A DNA stretch of 16,851 nucleotides from an uncultured Oscillospiraceae bacterium (GCA_910587285.1 CAJULM010000056.1:1-16851), one strand, 5' to 3'; counted from the stretch's first letter, positions 6,212 through 13,547 are shown. Made by a program: numbers and translations. Notes: generated by a model not told the origin, from the letters alone.

Positions 6212-6994
6212 ATGGGCGGAGATAATATGGACCGTGGAGCGGCCCGGGCGGCGGCGGAGCTGCGCGTGCAGCTGGCCCAGATGACGGCGGCCAGCCAGAT
6301 GCTGGAGCGCTGTGCCTGGGACGAAAAGAGCCGGGGGTATTTGGCGGCGCTGAATCAGGGAATCTGCCGGATGCTTCGCACGGTAGGGCGGCTGGAGCTG
6401 GCGGGCAGGTTGTCGAAGGAGTCGCCCCAGTTAGAGCTGGCCGCCGCCGATTTGGGCGAGCTGACGGCGGAGCTGGGCCAGCGGATGGAGGGTCTGCTGG
6501 AGCGGACCGGGGTGCGCCTGGCGGTGAGCGGACCGGAAGGGCTGACCGCCCAGGTGGACGAGACGCTGATTCGGCAGATGCTGCTGGAGCTGACGGCCAA
6601 CGCCGCTGCGGCGGGCAAAACGGTGAGAGTGACGCTGGAAAAGGCGGGGAACAGGGCGGTGTTTACTGTGGCGGACGATGGTCCGGGCATCTCCCCTGAG
6701 AGCGTGGCCGGCCTATTTTCCGATGAGCGGGAGCAGATTCCTGATTGGCGGCGGGGTGGGATGGGCTTGGCCATCGCGCACCGAATCGCGTCTCTCCACG
6801 GGGGGACGCTGATGGCGGACTGCGCGCCCGGACAAGGGATGCGGGTGAGCGCGTCCATTCCTTTGGGAGAGGGGGAGGGCGGGGTGCTGAAGGGTCGGGC
6901 GCTGCGCTGGGATGGAGGCGGCTTTGACGAGGCGCTGGTGGGGCTGAGTTCCCTGCTGCCGGCGCAGGCGTTTCTTCCGGAGAACTTGGAGTGA
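6212..6994 (+). CDS. Histidine-kinase-like ATPase lacking the phosphoacceptor His
   Basis: A 260-residue soluble protein built like the core of a sensor kinase. The first helix (about 12-35) reads AAELRVQL where kinases have HELRTPL, so the phosphorylated His is Ala15 and the Pro is Gln20. A second helix (about 41-68) completes a DHp-like hairpin. The ATP domain is intact: N box LLELTANA (N130), G1 DDGPGI (155-160) and G2 GGMGLA (182-187). No sensor or membrane part is present, and residues after about 218 form an unassigned tail. Two starts are possible: ATG 6212 (AAAGGA 8 nt upstream, chosen) or ATG 6227 (GGAG 5 nt upstream). It may bind ATP without autophosphorylation, or act as a phosphatase or partner of another kinase. 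Spo0A boxes suggest a sporulation link. Confidence 0.75.
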   Translation: MGGDNMDRGAARAAAELRVQLAQMTAASQMLERCAWDEKSRGYLAALNQGICRMLRTVGRLELAGRLSKESPQLELAAADLGELTAELGQRMEGLLERTGVRLAVSGPEGLTAQVDETLIRQMLLELTANAAAAGKTVRVTLEKAGNRAVFTVADDGPGISPESVAGLFSDEREQIPDWRRGGMGLAIAHRIASLHGGTLMADCAPGQGMRVSASIPLGEGEGGVLKGRALRWDGGGFDEALVGLSSLLPAQAFLPENLE

Positions 6995-6995
6995 A

Positions 6996-7033
6996 GACGG
7001 CGGGGCGACGGGGTCGTCCCGCTTTTTGCCGTC
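6996..7033 (+). terminator. Terminator between kinase-like gene and integrase
   Basis: A 10-bp GC stem (7000-7009 with 7013-7022, one G-T pair) and a GGG loop are followed by TTTTT (7023-7027). An outer GACGG/CCGTC pair extends it. It ends the kinase transcript; on the minus strand it lacks a T-tract but may still slow readthrough from the integrase. Confidence 0.85.
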
Positions 7034-8069
7034 AAAGAGAGGCGGGGCCTGCCTCCACGATGGCCTGGGCCACTGCGGCCAACACCTCCCCATGGGTCTG
7101 ATCGAACAGATGCGTATAGATGCGCTGGGTGACGCTGGGGCTGCTGTGGCCCATGGCGCGGCTGATCTGATACATGGGGACGCGAACACTGTTGGCCACG
7201 GTGGCAAAGGTGTGGCGGAGGCCGTGAAAGGTGATGGGGGGGAGGCGGCGCTGGGACACGAAGTCCGCCAAGGCGGCGGACAGCGCGTTAGGGTGCCAGG
7301 GGTGGCCCGCGGCGTCCAGCACCAAGTAGTCGTCCGGTCCGCATGGGATGCCCGTCCGCTGCCGGCTCTGCAGGAGGCTTCGGAGGAAACTCAGCAGGTC
7401 GTCCAGGGATACGATGGACAGGGTGCGGGCGCTGTCGTCGGTTTTTGGGGGCTTTTCCACCACCCGGTAGCCCACCGCCGTTCGGGTACGCCGCACGGAC
7501 ACAAGGCCGCTGTGCAGCTCCACATCCCGCCAGCGCAGCCCTAATAGCTCCCCCCGGCGCAGCCCCAGAAAGCAGGCCAGCTTTATGGGCAGTTCCAGCG
7601 GGCAGTTCGCTACCTCCCGCAGCAAGCGGTCCAGACGAGCGGGAGTGTAGTATACTGCGTCGGTGGAGGTGGTGCGGGGCGGGGCGGCGCGCTGGACGGG
7701 GTTGGCGGGCAGCGCGCCTTGCCGGCAGGCCCAGTTCAGGGCGGTGTTGAGCAGGACGTGGTGCTTGTGAATGGTGTTGGGGGATAGGGAGCGTTCGGCG
7801 GACAGCCAGCGGTAGTAGCCGTTGATGCGTTCGGGGGTGAGAGCGCTGAGCTCTACCGCCCCCAGGGCGGGGATGAGGTGGCGCTGGATGATGTTGCGGT
7901 AACCGCCGATGGTGGTATCCGCCCGGCGGGGCTCAATTTCCGATTCCATCCACCGCTCCAGCCATTGGGCCAGGGTGGTCTGACTACGGGCGGTGGGGAG
8001 AGGGGGCGCCGCCGGGGCGGCCAGCGGACGGAGGGTGACGCGGCCGAAAGGAATGCGGGAGTAGGACAT
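7032..8069 (-). CDS. Tyrosine site-specific recombinase (integrase)
   Basis: A 345-residue phage/ICE-type integrase. After about 30 variable residues comes a SAM-like core-binding domain (about 31-128). The catalytic domain has the full set R171 (FLGLRRGE), K209 (PPKTDDSART), H282-x-x-R285 (HGLRHT), H308 (MGHSS) and nucleophile Y318 (RIYTH), so it should be active. ATG 8069 has AGGAG 9 nt upstream. It stands alone between housekeeping genes: no excisionase, phage genes or tRNA are in view, so either it is the remnant of a lost element or it serves a local DNA site. It converges on the kinase-like gene and is divergent from proS. Confidence 0.92.
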   Translation of the reverse strand: MSYSRIPFGRVTLRPLAAPAAPPLPTARSQTTLAQWLERWMESEIEPRRADTTIGGYRNIIQRHLIPALGAVELSALTPERINGYYRWLSAERSLSPNTIHKHHVLLNTALNWACRQGALPANPVQRAAPPRTTSTDAVYYTPARLDRLLREVANCPLELPIKLACFLGLRRGELLGLRWRDVELHSGLVSVRRTRTAVGYRVVEKPPKTDDSARTLSIVSLDDLLSFLRSLLQSRQRTGIPCGPDDYLVLDAAGHPWHPNALSAALADFVSQRRLPPITFHGLRHTFATVANSVRVPMYQISRAMGHSSPSVTQRIYTHLFDQTHGEVLAAVAQAIVEAGPASL

Positions 8070-8101
8070 GGTGAACAGCTCCTTTTCTTTCTATAATCGG
8101 T

Positions 8102-8165
8102 TTGCCAAGCGAGGAAAAAGGAAAGGGGGATGGGCTTTCCTCTTGACTTTTCTGGGCTTTGGCAA
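8102..8165. repeat. Nested inverted repeats in the integrase-proS gap
   Basis: TTGCCAA (8102-8108) is mirrored by TTGGCAA (8159-8165). Between them AGGAAAG (8119-8125) is mirrored by CTTTCCT (8135-8141) around 9 nt. The right outer arm abuts the -10 of proS and the -35 lies inside the bracket. Arms are only 7 bp, so chance is possible. Confidence 0.35.
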
Positions 8166-8171
8166 TACAAT
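8143..8171 (+). promoter_or_regulatory. Sigma-A promoter of proS
   Basis: TTGACT (8143-8148), 17 nt, TACAAT (8166-8171). The leader is only about 75 nt, with two small hairpins (GGTGG/CCACC near 8187-8202 and AGGAT/ATCCT near 8210-8227). It is too short for a T-box. Confidence 0.8.
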
Positions 8172-8254
8172 ATTATCTTAAATTGGGTGGAGAATCCCAC
8201 CGCCTAATAGGATATGGAAAAAATCCTACATTATCAGTTAAAGGATGAAGCGAT

Positions 8255-9697
8255 ATGGCACAGGATAAAAATAAGCAGGTGAGCCAGATCACCGATATGG
8301 ACGTGGACTTCGCCCGGTGGTACACTGACGTGTGTACCAAGGCGGAGCTCATCGGTTACGCCAAGACCAAGGGGATGTTCATCCTCCGACCCTATGGCTA
8401 CGCCATCTGGGAGAACATCCAGGCGTACCTGGACCGGCGTTTTAAGGAGACGGGCCACCAGAACGTCTCTATGCCCATGCTCATTCCGGAGTCCCTGCTC
8501 CAAAAGGAGAAGGACCATATCGAAGGGTTTGCTCCTGAGTGCGCCTGGGTGACCTACGGCGGCAGCGAGAAGTTGGATGAGCGGATGTGCATTCGTCCCA
8601 CCTCCGAAACCCTGTTCTGCGACCACTGGGCGGACATCGTTCGCTCCTGGCGGGATCTGCCCATGCTGTATAACCAGTGGTGCTCCGTGCTGCGCTGGGA
8701 GAAGACCACCCGCCCCTTCCTGCGCCACCGGGAGTTCCTCTGGCAGGAGGGCCACACCCTCCACGCCACCGCCGAGGAGGCCATCGAGGAGACCGAGCGG
8801 ATGCACCGTATTTACGCCGAGCTGTGCGAGGATGTGCTGGCTATGCCGGTGGTGATGGGCATGAAGACCGACAAGGAAAAGTTTGCCGGGGCGGAGCGCA
8901 CCTACACCATTGAGTGCATGATGCACGACAAGAAGGCGCTGCAGAACGGCACCAGCCACTATTTCGGCGACGGGTTCGCCCGGGCTTTCGGCATCGCCTT
9001 CGCAGACAAGAACAACAGGCAGACCGCCCCCTTTGAGACCTCCTGGGGCATCACCACCCGCACCATCGGCGGCGTCATCATGACACACGGAGACAACCGG
9101 GGGCTGGTGCTGCCCCCCAAGGTGGCCCCTGTCCAGGTGATTGTCATCCCCGTAGCCCAGCACAAGGAGGGGGTCATCGAGGCCAACCAGGCCGTGGTGG
9201 ACCGGCTTTCCAAGGCGGGCTTCCGGGTGAAGATGGACGCGTCCGACAACTCTCCCGGCTGGAAATTTGCCGAGTACGAGATGAAGGGCGTGCCCCTGCG
9301 GCTGGAGCTGGGCCCCAAGGACATGGAGAAGAACCAGTGCGTGCTGGTGCGCCGGGACAGCGGGGAGAAGTCCTTCGTCTCCCTGGACGGCATCGAGGAC
9401 ACGGTGGCCAAGATGCTGGACGATATCCACGCCGGCCTGTACGCCAGGGCCAAGCGGAACTTGGAGGAGAATACCTATCCCTGCGCCACATTGGCGGAGG
9501 TCAAGGAGAAGATGGAGACTCAGGGCGGCTTCGCCAAAACCATGTGGTGCGGCGAGCTGGCCTGTGAGATGCGCATGAAGGAGGAGGCCGGCGTGTCCTC
9601 CCGGTGCATCCCCTTTGAGCAGGAGCGTTTGAGCGACGTGTGCGCCTGCTGCGGCAAGCCCGCCAAGAAGATGGTTTACTGGGGCGTGGCGTATTGA
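8255..9697 (+). CDS. proS: Prolyl-tRNA synthetase, archaeal/eukaryote-type
   Basis: A class II synthetase that joins proline to tRNA(Pro). At 480 residues it is the short form without the bacterial editing insert. Visible landmarks are RPTSET, motif 2 beginning RWEK at 147-150 (continuing TTRPFLRHREF), and motif 3 HGDNRGLVLPPKVAPVQ from 278. An anticodon-binding domain follows. The C-terminal zinc-type domain has C-x4-C (WCGELAC) and C-x2-C (VCACC), and the protein ends in Tyr (YWGVAY) as in this subclass. AAAGGA lies 9 nt before the ATG. It has its own promoter and terminator. This ProRS type occurs in many Clostridia, so it need not be a recent transfer. Confidence 0.97.
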   Translation: MAQDKNKQVSQITDMDVDFARWYTDVCTKAELIGYAKTKGMFILRPYGYAIWENIQAYLDRRFKETGHQNVSMPMLIPESLLQKEKDHIEGFAPECAWVTYGGSEKLDERMCIRPTSETLFCDHWADIVRSWRDLPMLYNQWCSVLRWEKTTRPFLRHREFLWQEGHTLHATAEEAIEETERMHRIYAELCEDVLAMPVVMGMKTDKEKFAGAERTYTIECMMHDKKALQNGTSHYFGDGFARAFGIAFADKNNRQTAPFETSWGITTRTIGGVIMTHGDNRGLVLPPKVAPVQVIVIPVAQHKEGVIEANQAVVDRLSKAGFRVKMDASDNSPGWKFAEYEMKGVPLRLELGPKDMEKNQCVLVRRDSGEKSFVSLDGIEDTVAKMLDDIHAGLYARAKRNLEENTYPCATLAEVKEKMETQGGFAKTMWCGELACEMRMKEEAGVSSRCIPFEQERLSDVCACCGKPAKKMVYWGVAY

Positions 9698-9708
9698 TTC
9701 GCTCCCAC

Positions 9709-9740
9709 AAGCGTCCCCGCCTCACGGCGGGGGCGCTTCT
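9709..9740 (+). terminator. Terminator after proS
   Basis: AAGCGTCCCCGCC (9709-9721) pairs with GGCGGGGGCGCTT (9726-9738) around TCAC, a 13-bp stem with one G-T pair. The T-tract is short (CTTCTT), but the stem is very stable. Confidence 0.75.
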
Positions 9741-9818
9741 TCGTGAAGTTGCACAGATGCTTTTTGCTGGAACTGCCCAAAACCGTGAAAAAACTTTGGG
9801 AAATGGGCAAAAAACTGC

Positions 9819-9848
9819 TTGACTTCCAGGGGGCACCTGTTGTACAAT
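9819..9848 (+). promoter_or_regulatory. Promoter of the S10-spc ribosomal operon
   Basis: TTGACT (9819-9824), 18 nt, then TACAAT (9843-9848) preceded by TTG. A-rich sequence upstream (about 9780-9815) could act as an UP element. Transcription would start near 9855. Confidence 0.8.
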
Positions 9849-9877
9849 AAACGAGTGCCTGTCAAGGGTGCGTTGCG

Positions 9878-10030
9878 ATGATGTGGGAGATTGCTCGCGC
9901 GAGCGAGGTAACTTCCGCGGAGTATGTCCGTCAGATCGGGCGGCTGAGAGACTCATTCCACGGCGTATATCGCCGTTGGGGGGTAGAACCGGCCATGCTT
10001 TGCGCCGGTTTTATTCATGCCGGGGAGTGA
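9878..10030 (+). CDS. Possible 50-residue leader ORF
   Basis: An open frame in the S10 leader begins MMWEIARASEV and ends AGFIHAGE. It starts about 23 nt after the predicted transcript start and reads straight through the terminator-like hairpin at 9987-10014. The ribosome site is weak (AAGGG about 9 nt upstream). The product is not recognised. It may be a leader peptide whose translation unfolds the hairpin, or an accident of a GC-rich leader. I lean slightly to accident. Confidence 0.25.
   Translation: MMWEIARASEVTSAEYVRQIGRLRDSFHGVYRRWGVEPAMLCAGFIHAGE
9987..10014 (+). terminator. Terminator-like hairpin within the S10 leader
   Basis: AACCGGC (9987-9993) pairs with GCCGGTT (10004-10010) around a 10-nt loop, with TTTTATT following. 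It lies upstream of rpsJ in the same transcript, so it would be an attenuator rather than an end. Confidence 0.5.
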
Positions 10031-10126
10031 TACGCACGGAAACGTGGACGAGAATCTCACCCGTTACGGAGATTGGACGCAGTTCCAAGTAACGTCAACT
10101 TCGTAATCAAGGAGGAAAAAACAACT

Positions 10127-10441
10127 ATGGCAGCTCAGAAAGAAATGATTCGCATCCGGCTGAAGGCCTATGACCATCAGCTCATCGACCAGGCCGCCGA
10201 GAAGATCGTGGACACCGCTAAGCGTAGCGGCGCCGAGGTCTCCGGCCCCATCCCCTTGCCCACCAAGAAGGAGGTCATCACCATCCTTCGCTCCGTCCAC
10301 GTGAATAAGGATTCCCGGGAGCAGTTCGAGCGCCGCACCCATAAGCGGCTGATCGACGTCATCAAGCCCTCTCCCAAGACGGTGGAGGCCCTGATGAGCC
10401 TGGAACTGCCCGCCGGTGTGGATATCGAGATCAAATTATAA
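10127..10441 (+). CDS. rpsJ: Ribosomal protein S10 (uS10)
   Basis: A 104-residue S10 of normal length, part of the 30S head. The recognisable core runs from IRIRLKAYDHQLID through SGPIPLPTKKEVITILRS to HVNKDSREQFERRTHKRLIDV and ends GVDIEIKL. The ATG at 10127 (MAAQKEMIRI) follows AAGGAGG (10109-10115) by 11 nt; an in-frame extension to 10073 lacks a ribosome site. In E. coli S10 also acts as NusE in antitermination. It is the first gene of the operon, and unusually it is separated from rplC by 298 nt. Confidence 0.98.
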   Translation: MAAQKEMIRIRLKAYDHQLIDQAAEKIVDTAKRSGAEVSGPIPLPTKKEVITILRSVHVNKDSREQFERRTHKRLIDVIKPSPKTVEALMSLELPAGVDIEIKL

Positions 10442-10739
10442 GACCTTAGAAATGAGCGCGGCGCAGCCGCGCCCCAAACCGAAGCCCAGCGAAGTGGGTT
10501 CGGTTTGGAGAGGAGAAGCAAGGGAGTGAGCGAAGTTTTCGCTGGAAGCGGAAACGAAGCGGAGCGGACTTTGCTTCGACGAAAGCCGCGCGTCGCGAAC
10601 AGGCGAGGCGTGACAACAGCGTACCAACCAAGTCAGTACCGCAGCTTACCGCGATATTGAGGTAAGCGGGTCATGTCAGCGGAGCAATGGGAGCCAATGC
10701 CCAACTACGTTGACCAATAACCTATAAGGAGGAATACAC
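10442..10739 (+). other. Hairpin-rich noncoding stretch between rpsJ and rplC
   Basis: Nearly 300 bases lie where related operons usually have a short gap. Hairpins follow one another: GCGCGGC-GCA-GCCGCGC (10456-10472); a 14-bp stem with one bulge (10474-10488 with 10495-10508); AGCGAA-GTT-TTCGCT (10529-10543); CGAAGC/GCTTCG (10555-10578); GCTTACC/GGTAAGC (10644-10667). None has a T-tract, so transcription can pass. Frames on either strand lack ribosome sites. Words such as GGAGAAGC and GAAGCGGA are shared with the stretch at 45-298. It is probably an inserted intergenic repeat carried in the operon mRNA. Confidence 0.6.
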
Positions 10740-11465
10740 ATGGAAAAGGCCATCATCGGCAAGAAGGTGGGTATGACCCAGATCTTCGACGAAGCCGGTA
10801 AGGTCATCCCGGTCACCGTCATCCAGGCGGGCCCCTGCACTGTGGTGCAGAAGAAGACCGAGGAAAAGGACGGTTACACCGCCGTCCAGCTGGGCTTCGA
10901 TGAAGTCCCGGAGAAGAAGCTGTCCAAGCCCGAAGCGGGCCACAGCAAGAAGTCCGGCAAGTGCCTGCGGGTGCTCAAGGAGTTCAAGCTGGACAAGGCC
11001 GACGAGCTGAACGTGGGCGATGAGCTCACCGCTACCGTGTTTGCCCCCGGCGACCGGGTGGACATCACCGGCATCAGCAAGGGCCACGGCTACCAGGGCG
11101 CGGTGAAGCGCTGCGGCGGCCATGTCCAGAAGAACAGCCACGGCGGCGGCCCCGTCCACCGCCATTCCGGCTCCATGGGCTCCAGCACCGACCCCAGCCG
11201 CATTTTCAAGGGGCACAACGGCGCGGGCCAGATGGGCAACGAGCAGGTCACTGTGATGAACCTGGATGTGGTCCAGGTGGACGAGGAACTGGGCGTTATC
11301 GCCGTGCGCGGCGCGGTGCCAGGACCCCGGGGCGGCGTGGTCGCTCTGCGCACCAGCACCAAGAAGCTGGCCGTGAAGCAGACCGCCGAGAGCGCCGGGC
11401 GCGTCAATCCCCAGAAGCAGTCCGCCCGTGTCAACCCGCAGAAGGCCTCTGCGCGTAACAAATGA
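10740..11465 (+). CDS. rplC: Ribosomal protein L3 (uL3) with C-terminal tail
   Basis: A primary 23S-binding protein near the peptidyl-transferase centre. The start MEKAIIGKKVGMTQIF and the signature SKGHGYQGAVKRCGGH are typical, as is the internal loop HRHSGSMGSSTDPSR. At 241 residues it is about 30 longer than usual: from about 211 a basic tail contains a near-duplicate RVNPQK(Q/A)SAR and ends NK. AAGGAGG stands 8-9 nt before the ATG. Confidence 0.98.
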   Translation: MEKAIIGKKVGMTQIFDEAGKVIPVTVIQAGPCTVVQKKTEEKDGYTAVQLGFDEVPEKKLSKPEAGHSKKSGKCLRVLKEFKLDKADELNVGDELTATVFAPGDRVDITGISKGHGYQGAVKRCGGHVQKNSHGGGPVHRHSGSMGSSTDPSRIFKGHNGAGQMGNEQVTVMNLDVVQVDEELGVIAVRGAVPGPRGGVVALRTSTKKLAVKQTAESAGRVNPQKQSARVNPQKASARNK

Positions 11466-11483
11466 GAAAGGAGAGAATGACAA

Positions 11484-12098
11484 ATGCCTAAAGCTAACCT
11501 TTATGATATGGCCGGTAAGCAGATCGGCGAGGTCGAGCTCTCCGAGGCCGTTTTCGGTATCGAGCCCAACCAGTACGTGGTCCACGACGTGGTCAAGAAC
11601 CACCTGGCCAACTGCCGTCAGGGCACCCAGAGCAGCCTGACCCGCGCCGAGGTTTCCGGCGGCGGCAGAAAGCCCTGGCGCCAGAAGGGAACCGGCCACG
11701 CCCGTCAGGGCTCCACCCGGGCTCCCCAGTGGACCCACGGCGGCATCGTGTTCGCCCCCAAGCCCCGCACCTATCGCTATACCCTGAACAAGAAGGTGCG
11801 CCGCCTGGCCCTGAAGTCCGCCTTGAGCGCCAAGGCTGCCGCCGGCAACGTGCTGGTGGTGGATAAGCTGGAGATGGGCGAGATCAAGACCAAGACCTTC
11901 CAGGGCTTCCTCAACGCGGTGGAGTCCAAGAAGGCCGTGATCGTCACCGCCTGCCCCAACGTGGTCAAGTCCGCCCGGAACATCCCCGGCATCGTGACCA
12001 GCCCCGCCAACCTCATCAATGTCTATGACATCGTCAACGCCAACCAGGTCATCATCGACCAGGGGGCGCTGGCCGCCATCGAGGAGGTGTTCGCGTAA
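11484..12098 (+). CDS. rplD: Ribosomal protein L4 (uL4)
   Basis: A 204-residue L4 of normal length. The extended loop that reaches into the exit tunnel is clear: SGGGRKPWRQKGTGHARQG, about residues 52-75, followed by RAPQWTHGGIVFAPKPRTY. In E. coli L4 represses the S10 operon at its leader; whether that holds here is unknown. AAAGGAGAG precedes the start by about 10 nt. Its TAA overlaps the rplW ATG by one base (TAATG), indicating coupled translation. Confidence 0.98.
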   Translation: MPKANLYDMAGKQIGEVELSEAVFGIEPNQYVVHDVVKNHLANCRQGTQSSLTRAEVSGGGRKPWRQKGTGHARQGSTRAPQWTHGGIVFAPKPRTYRYTLNKKVRRLALKSALSAKAAAGNVLVVDKLEMGEIKTKTFQGFLNAVESKKAVIVTACPNVVKSARNIPGIVTSPANLINVYDIVNANQVIIDQGALAAIEEVFA

Positions 12099-12394
12099 TG
12101 AAGACCGCTTACGATATCATCAAGCGCCCCATCGTCACCGAGCAGTCCATGGCCGCCGCCGCTGAGAAAAAATACACCTTCGAGGTGGCCCGCGACGCCA
12201 ACAAGATTGAGATTGCCAAGGCCTGTGAGGAGATCTTCGGCGTGAAGGTGGCCAAGGTCAACACCCTGAATATGCAGGGCAAGGCCAAGCGCATGGGCCG
12301 CTATCCCGAGGGGCGCCGTCCCCGCTGGAAGAAGGCCATGGTCACCCTGACTGCCGATTCCAAGACCATCGAGTTCTTCGAAGGCATGGTGTAA
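12098..12394 (+). CDS. rplW: Ribosomal protein L23 (uL23)
   Basis: A 98-residue L23, sited at the tunnel exit where trigger factor and SRP dock. It begins MKTAYDIIKRPIVTEQS and carries the VNTLNMQGKAKRMGRYPEGRR loop (about 52-74) that contacts 23S rRNA. It starts inside the rplD stop codon, so it relies on translational coupling rather than a clear ribosome site of its own. Confidence 0.98.
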   Translation: MKTAYDIIKRPIVTEQSMAAAAEKKYTFEVARDANKIEIAKACEEIFGVKVAKVNTLNMQGKAKRMGRYPEGRRPRWKKAMVTLTADSKTIEFFEGMV

Positions 12395-12409
12395 GGAGGA
12401 GATTGAAGA

Positions 12410-13243
12410 ATGGCTATCAAGACTTATAAGCCCACGACGCCCTCCCGCCGTCACATGACTGTGTCCGCCTTCGAGGGCATCGACAAAAAGGCCAAGCCGG
12501 AGCGCTCGCTGCTGGAGAGCCTGAAAAAGAATGCCGGCCGCAACAGCTACGGCCGCATCACCGTCCGCCACCGCGGCGGCGGCAACAAAAAGAAGTACCG
12601 TATCATCGACTTCAAGCGGGATAAGACGGGCAAGGCAACTGTGATTAACCTCCAGTACGACCCCAACCGTTCCGCCAACATCGCTCTCATCGAGTATGAA
12701 GACGGCGAGCGCCGCTATATCCTGGCCCCCGTGGGGCTGAAGGCCGGCCACGCCATCATGACCGGTTCCGGCGCGGACATCCTGCCCGGCAACGCTCTGC
12801 CCATCGCGGAGATCCCCGTGGGCGAGACCATTCACTGCATTGAGCTCTATCCCGGCAAGGGTGCCCAGCTGGTGCGCTCCGCCGGCACCGCCGCCCAGCT
12901 CATGGCCAAGGAGAATGGTATGGCGCAGGTGCGTCTGCCCTCCGGCGAGGTCCGGCTGGTGCGGGAGAACTGCATGGCCACCATCGGCCAGGTGGGTAAC
13001 ACCGATTGGGCCAACATCCACATCGGCAAGGCCGGCCGCAAGCGCCACATGGGCTGGCGGCCCACCGTGCGCGGCTCTGTGATGAACCCCAACGACCACC
13101 CCCATGGCGGCGGCGAGGGCAAGAGCCCTGTGGGCCGTCCCGGCCCCGTGACCCCGTGGGGCAAGCCCGCCCTGGGTTACAAGACCCGCAAGAAGAAGAA
13201 CCGCACCGACAAGTTCATTGTCCGGCGCCGCAATGGTAAGTAA
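12410..13243 (+). CDS. rplB: Ribosomal protein L2 (uL2)
   Basis: A 277-residue L2 of standard length, needed for subunit joining and peptidyl transfer. It begins MAIKTYKPTTPSRRHMT. The RNA-binding region has NSYGRITVRHRGGGNKKKYR, and the conserved C-terminal loop reads NPNDHPHGGGEGKSPVGR, containing the His implicated in the catalytic centre. It ends with a basic KKKNRTDKFIVRRRNGK. AAGGAGG lies about 10 nt before the ATG, 15 nt after rplW. Confidence 0.98.
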   Translation: MAIKTYKPTTPSRRHMTVSAFEGIDKKAKPERSLLESLKKNAGRNSYGRITVRHRGGGNKKKYRIIDFKRDKTGKATVINLQYDPNRSANIALIEYEDGERRYILAPVGLKAGHAIMTGSGADILPGNALPIAEIPVGETIHCIELYPGKGAQLVRSAGTAAQLMAKENGMAQVRLPSGEVRLVRENCMATIGQVGNTDWANIHIGKAGRKRHMGWRPTVRGSVMNPNDHPHGGGEGKSPVGRPGPVTPWGKPALGYKTRKKKNRTDKFIVRRRNGK

Positions 13244-13259
13244 GGAGGGAGTGTAAGAA

Positions 13260-13532
13260 ATGAGCAGAAGCATCAAGAAAGGCCCGTTTTGTGCTCCCGA
13301 GCTGCTGAAGCGGGTGGACGAGATGAACAAAAAGAACGAGAAGAAGGTTCTGAAGACCTGGAGCCGCGCCTCCACCATCTTCCCCTCCTTCGTGGGCCAC
13401 ACCATCGCCGTCCACGACGGCCGCAAGCACGTGCCCGTCTACGTCACTGAGGATATGGTGGGCCATAAGCTGGGCGAGTTCGCGCCGACCCGTACTTTTA
13501 AGGGCCACGCGGGCAGCAAGACCGGTAAGTAA
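13260..13532 (+). CDS. rpsS: Ribosomal protein S19 (uS19)
   Basis: A 90-residue S19, located in the 30S head next to S13. It begins MSRSIKKGPFCAPELL, and the core WSRASTIFPSFVGHTIAVHDG and GHKLGEFAPTRTFKGH are canonical. AAGGAGG precedes the start by about 10 nt and follows the rplB TAA directly. Confidence 0.98.
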   Translation: MSRSIKKGPFCAPELLKRVDEMNKKNEKKVLKTWSRASTIFPSFVGHTIAVHDGRKHVPVYVTEDMVGHKLGEFAPTRTFKGHAGSKTGK

Positions 13533-13547
13533 GGAGGAGAGAGAACA

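Larger units (their letters stand above)
9855..10126 (+). promoter_or_regulatory. Long leader of the S10 operon, possible attenuator
   Basis: About 270 untranslated bases precede rpsJ. They include a perfect palindrome GCTCGCGCGAGC (about 9893-9904), a short CGGCG/CGCCG hairpin (about 9961-9975), a terminator-like hairpin at 9987-10014 and AATCTC/GAGATT (10053-10074). I do not recognise a named riboswitch or ribosomal leader class. A leader of this length with a T-tailed hairpin suggests transcription attenuation. Which ligand or protein would act is not visible. Confidence 0.5.

Noticed and set aside
8172..8254. T-box leader before proS
   Set aside because: The leader is about 75 nt with only two small hairpins and lacks space and motifs for a T-box.
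8234..9430. A 398-codon minus-strand frame opposite proS
   Set aside because: The plus strand carries all prolyl-tRNA synthetase motifs; the antisense frame has no motif or ribosome site.
9940..10020. TPP riboswitch suggested by CTGAGAG in the S10 leader
   Set aside because: The other conserved elements of the thiamin riboswitch are missing and the downstream genes are ribosomal.
10446..10631. Minus-strand frames of about 60 codons between rpsJ and rplC
   Set aside because: No ribosome sites, and the hairpins dictate the reading; treated as part of the noncoding insertion.
12023..13426. A 467-codon minus-strand frame opposite rplD-rpsS
   Set aside because: Crosses five canonical ribosomal genes in antisense; shadow.
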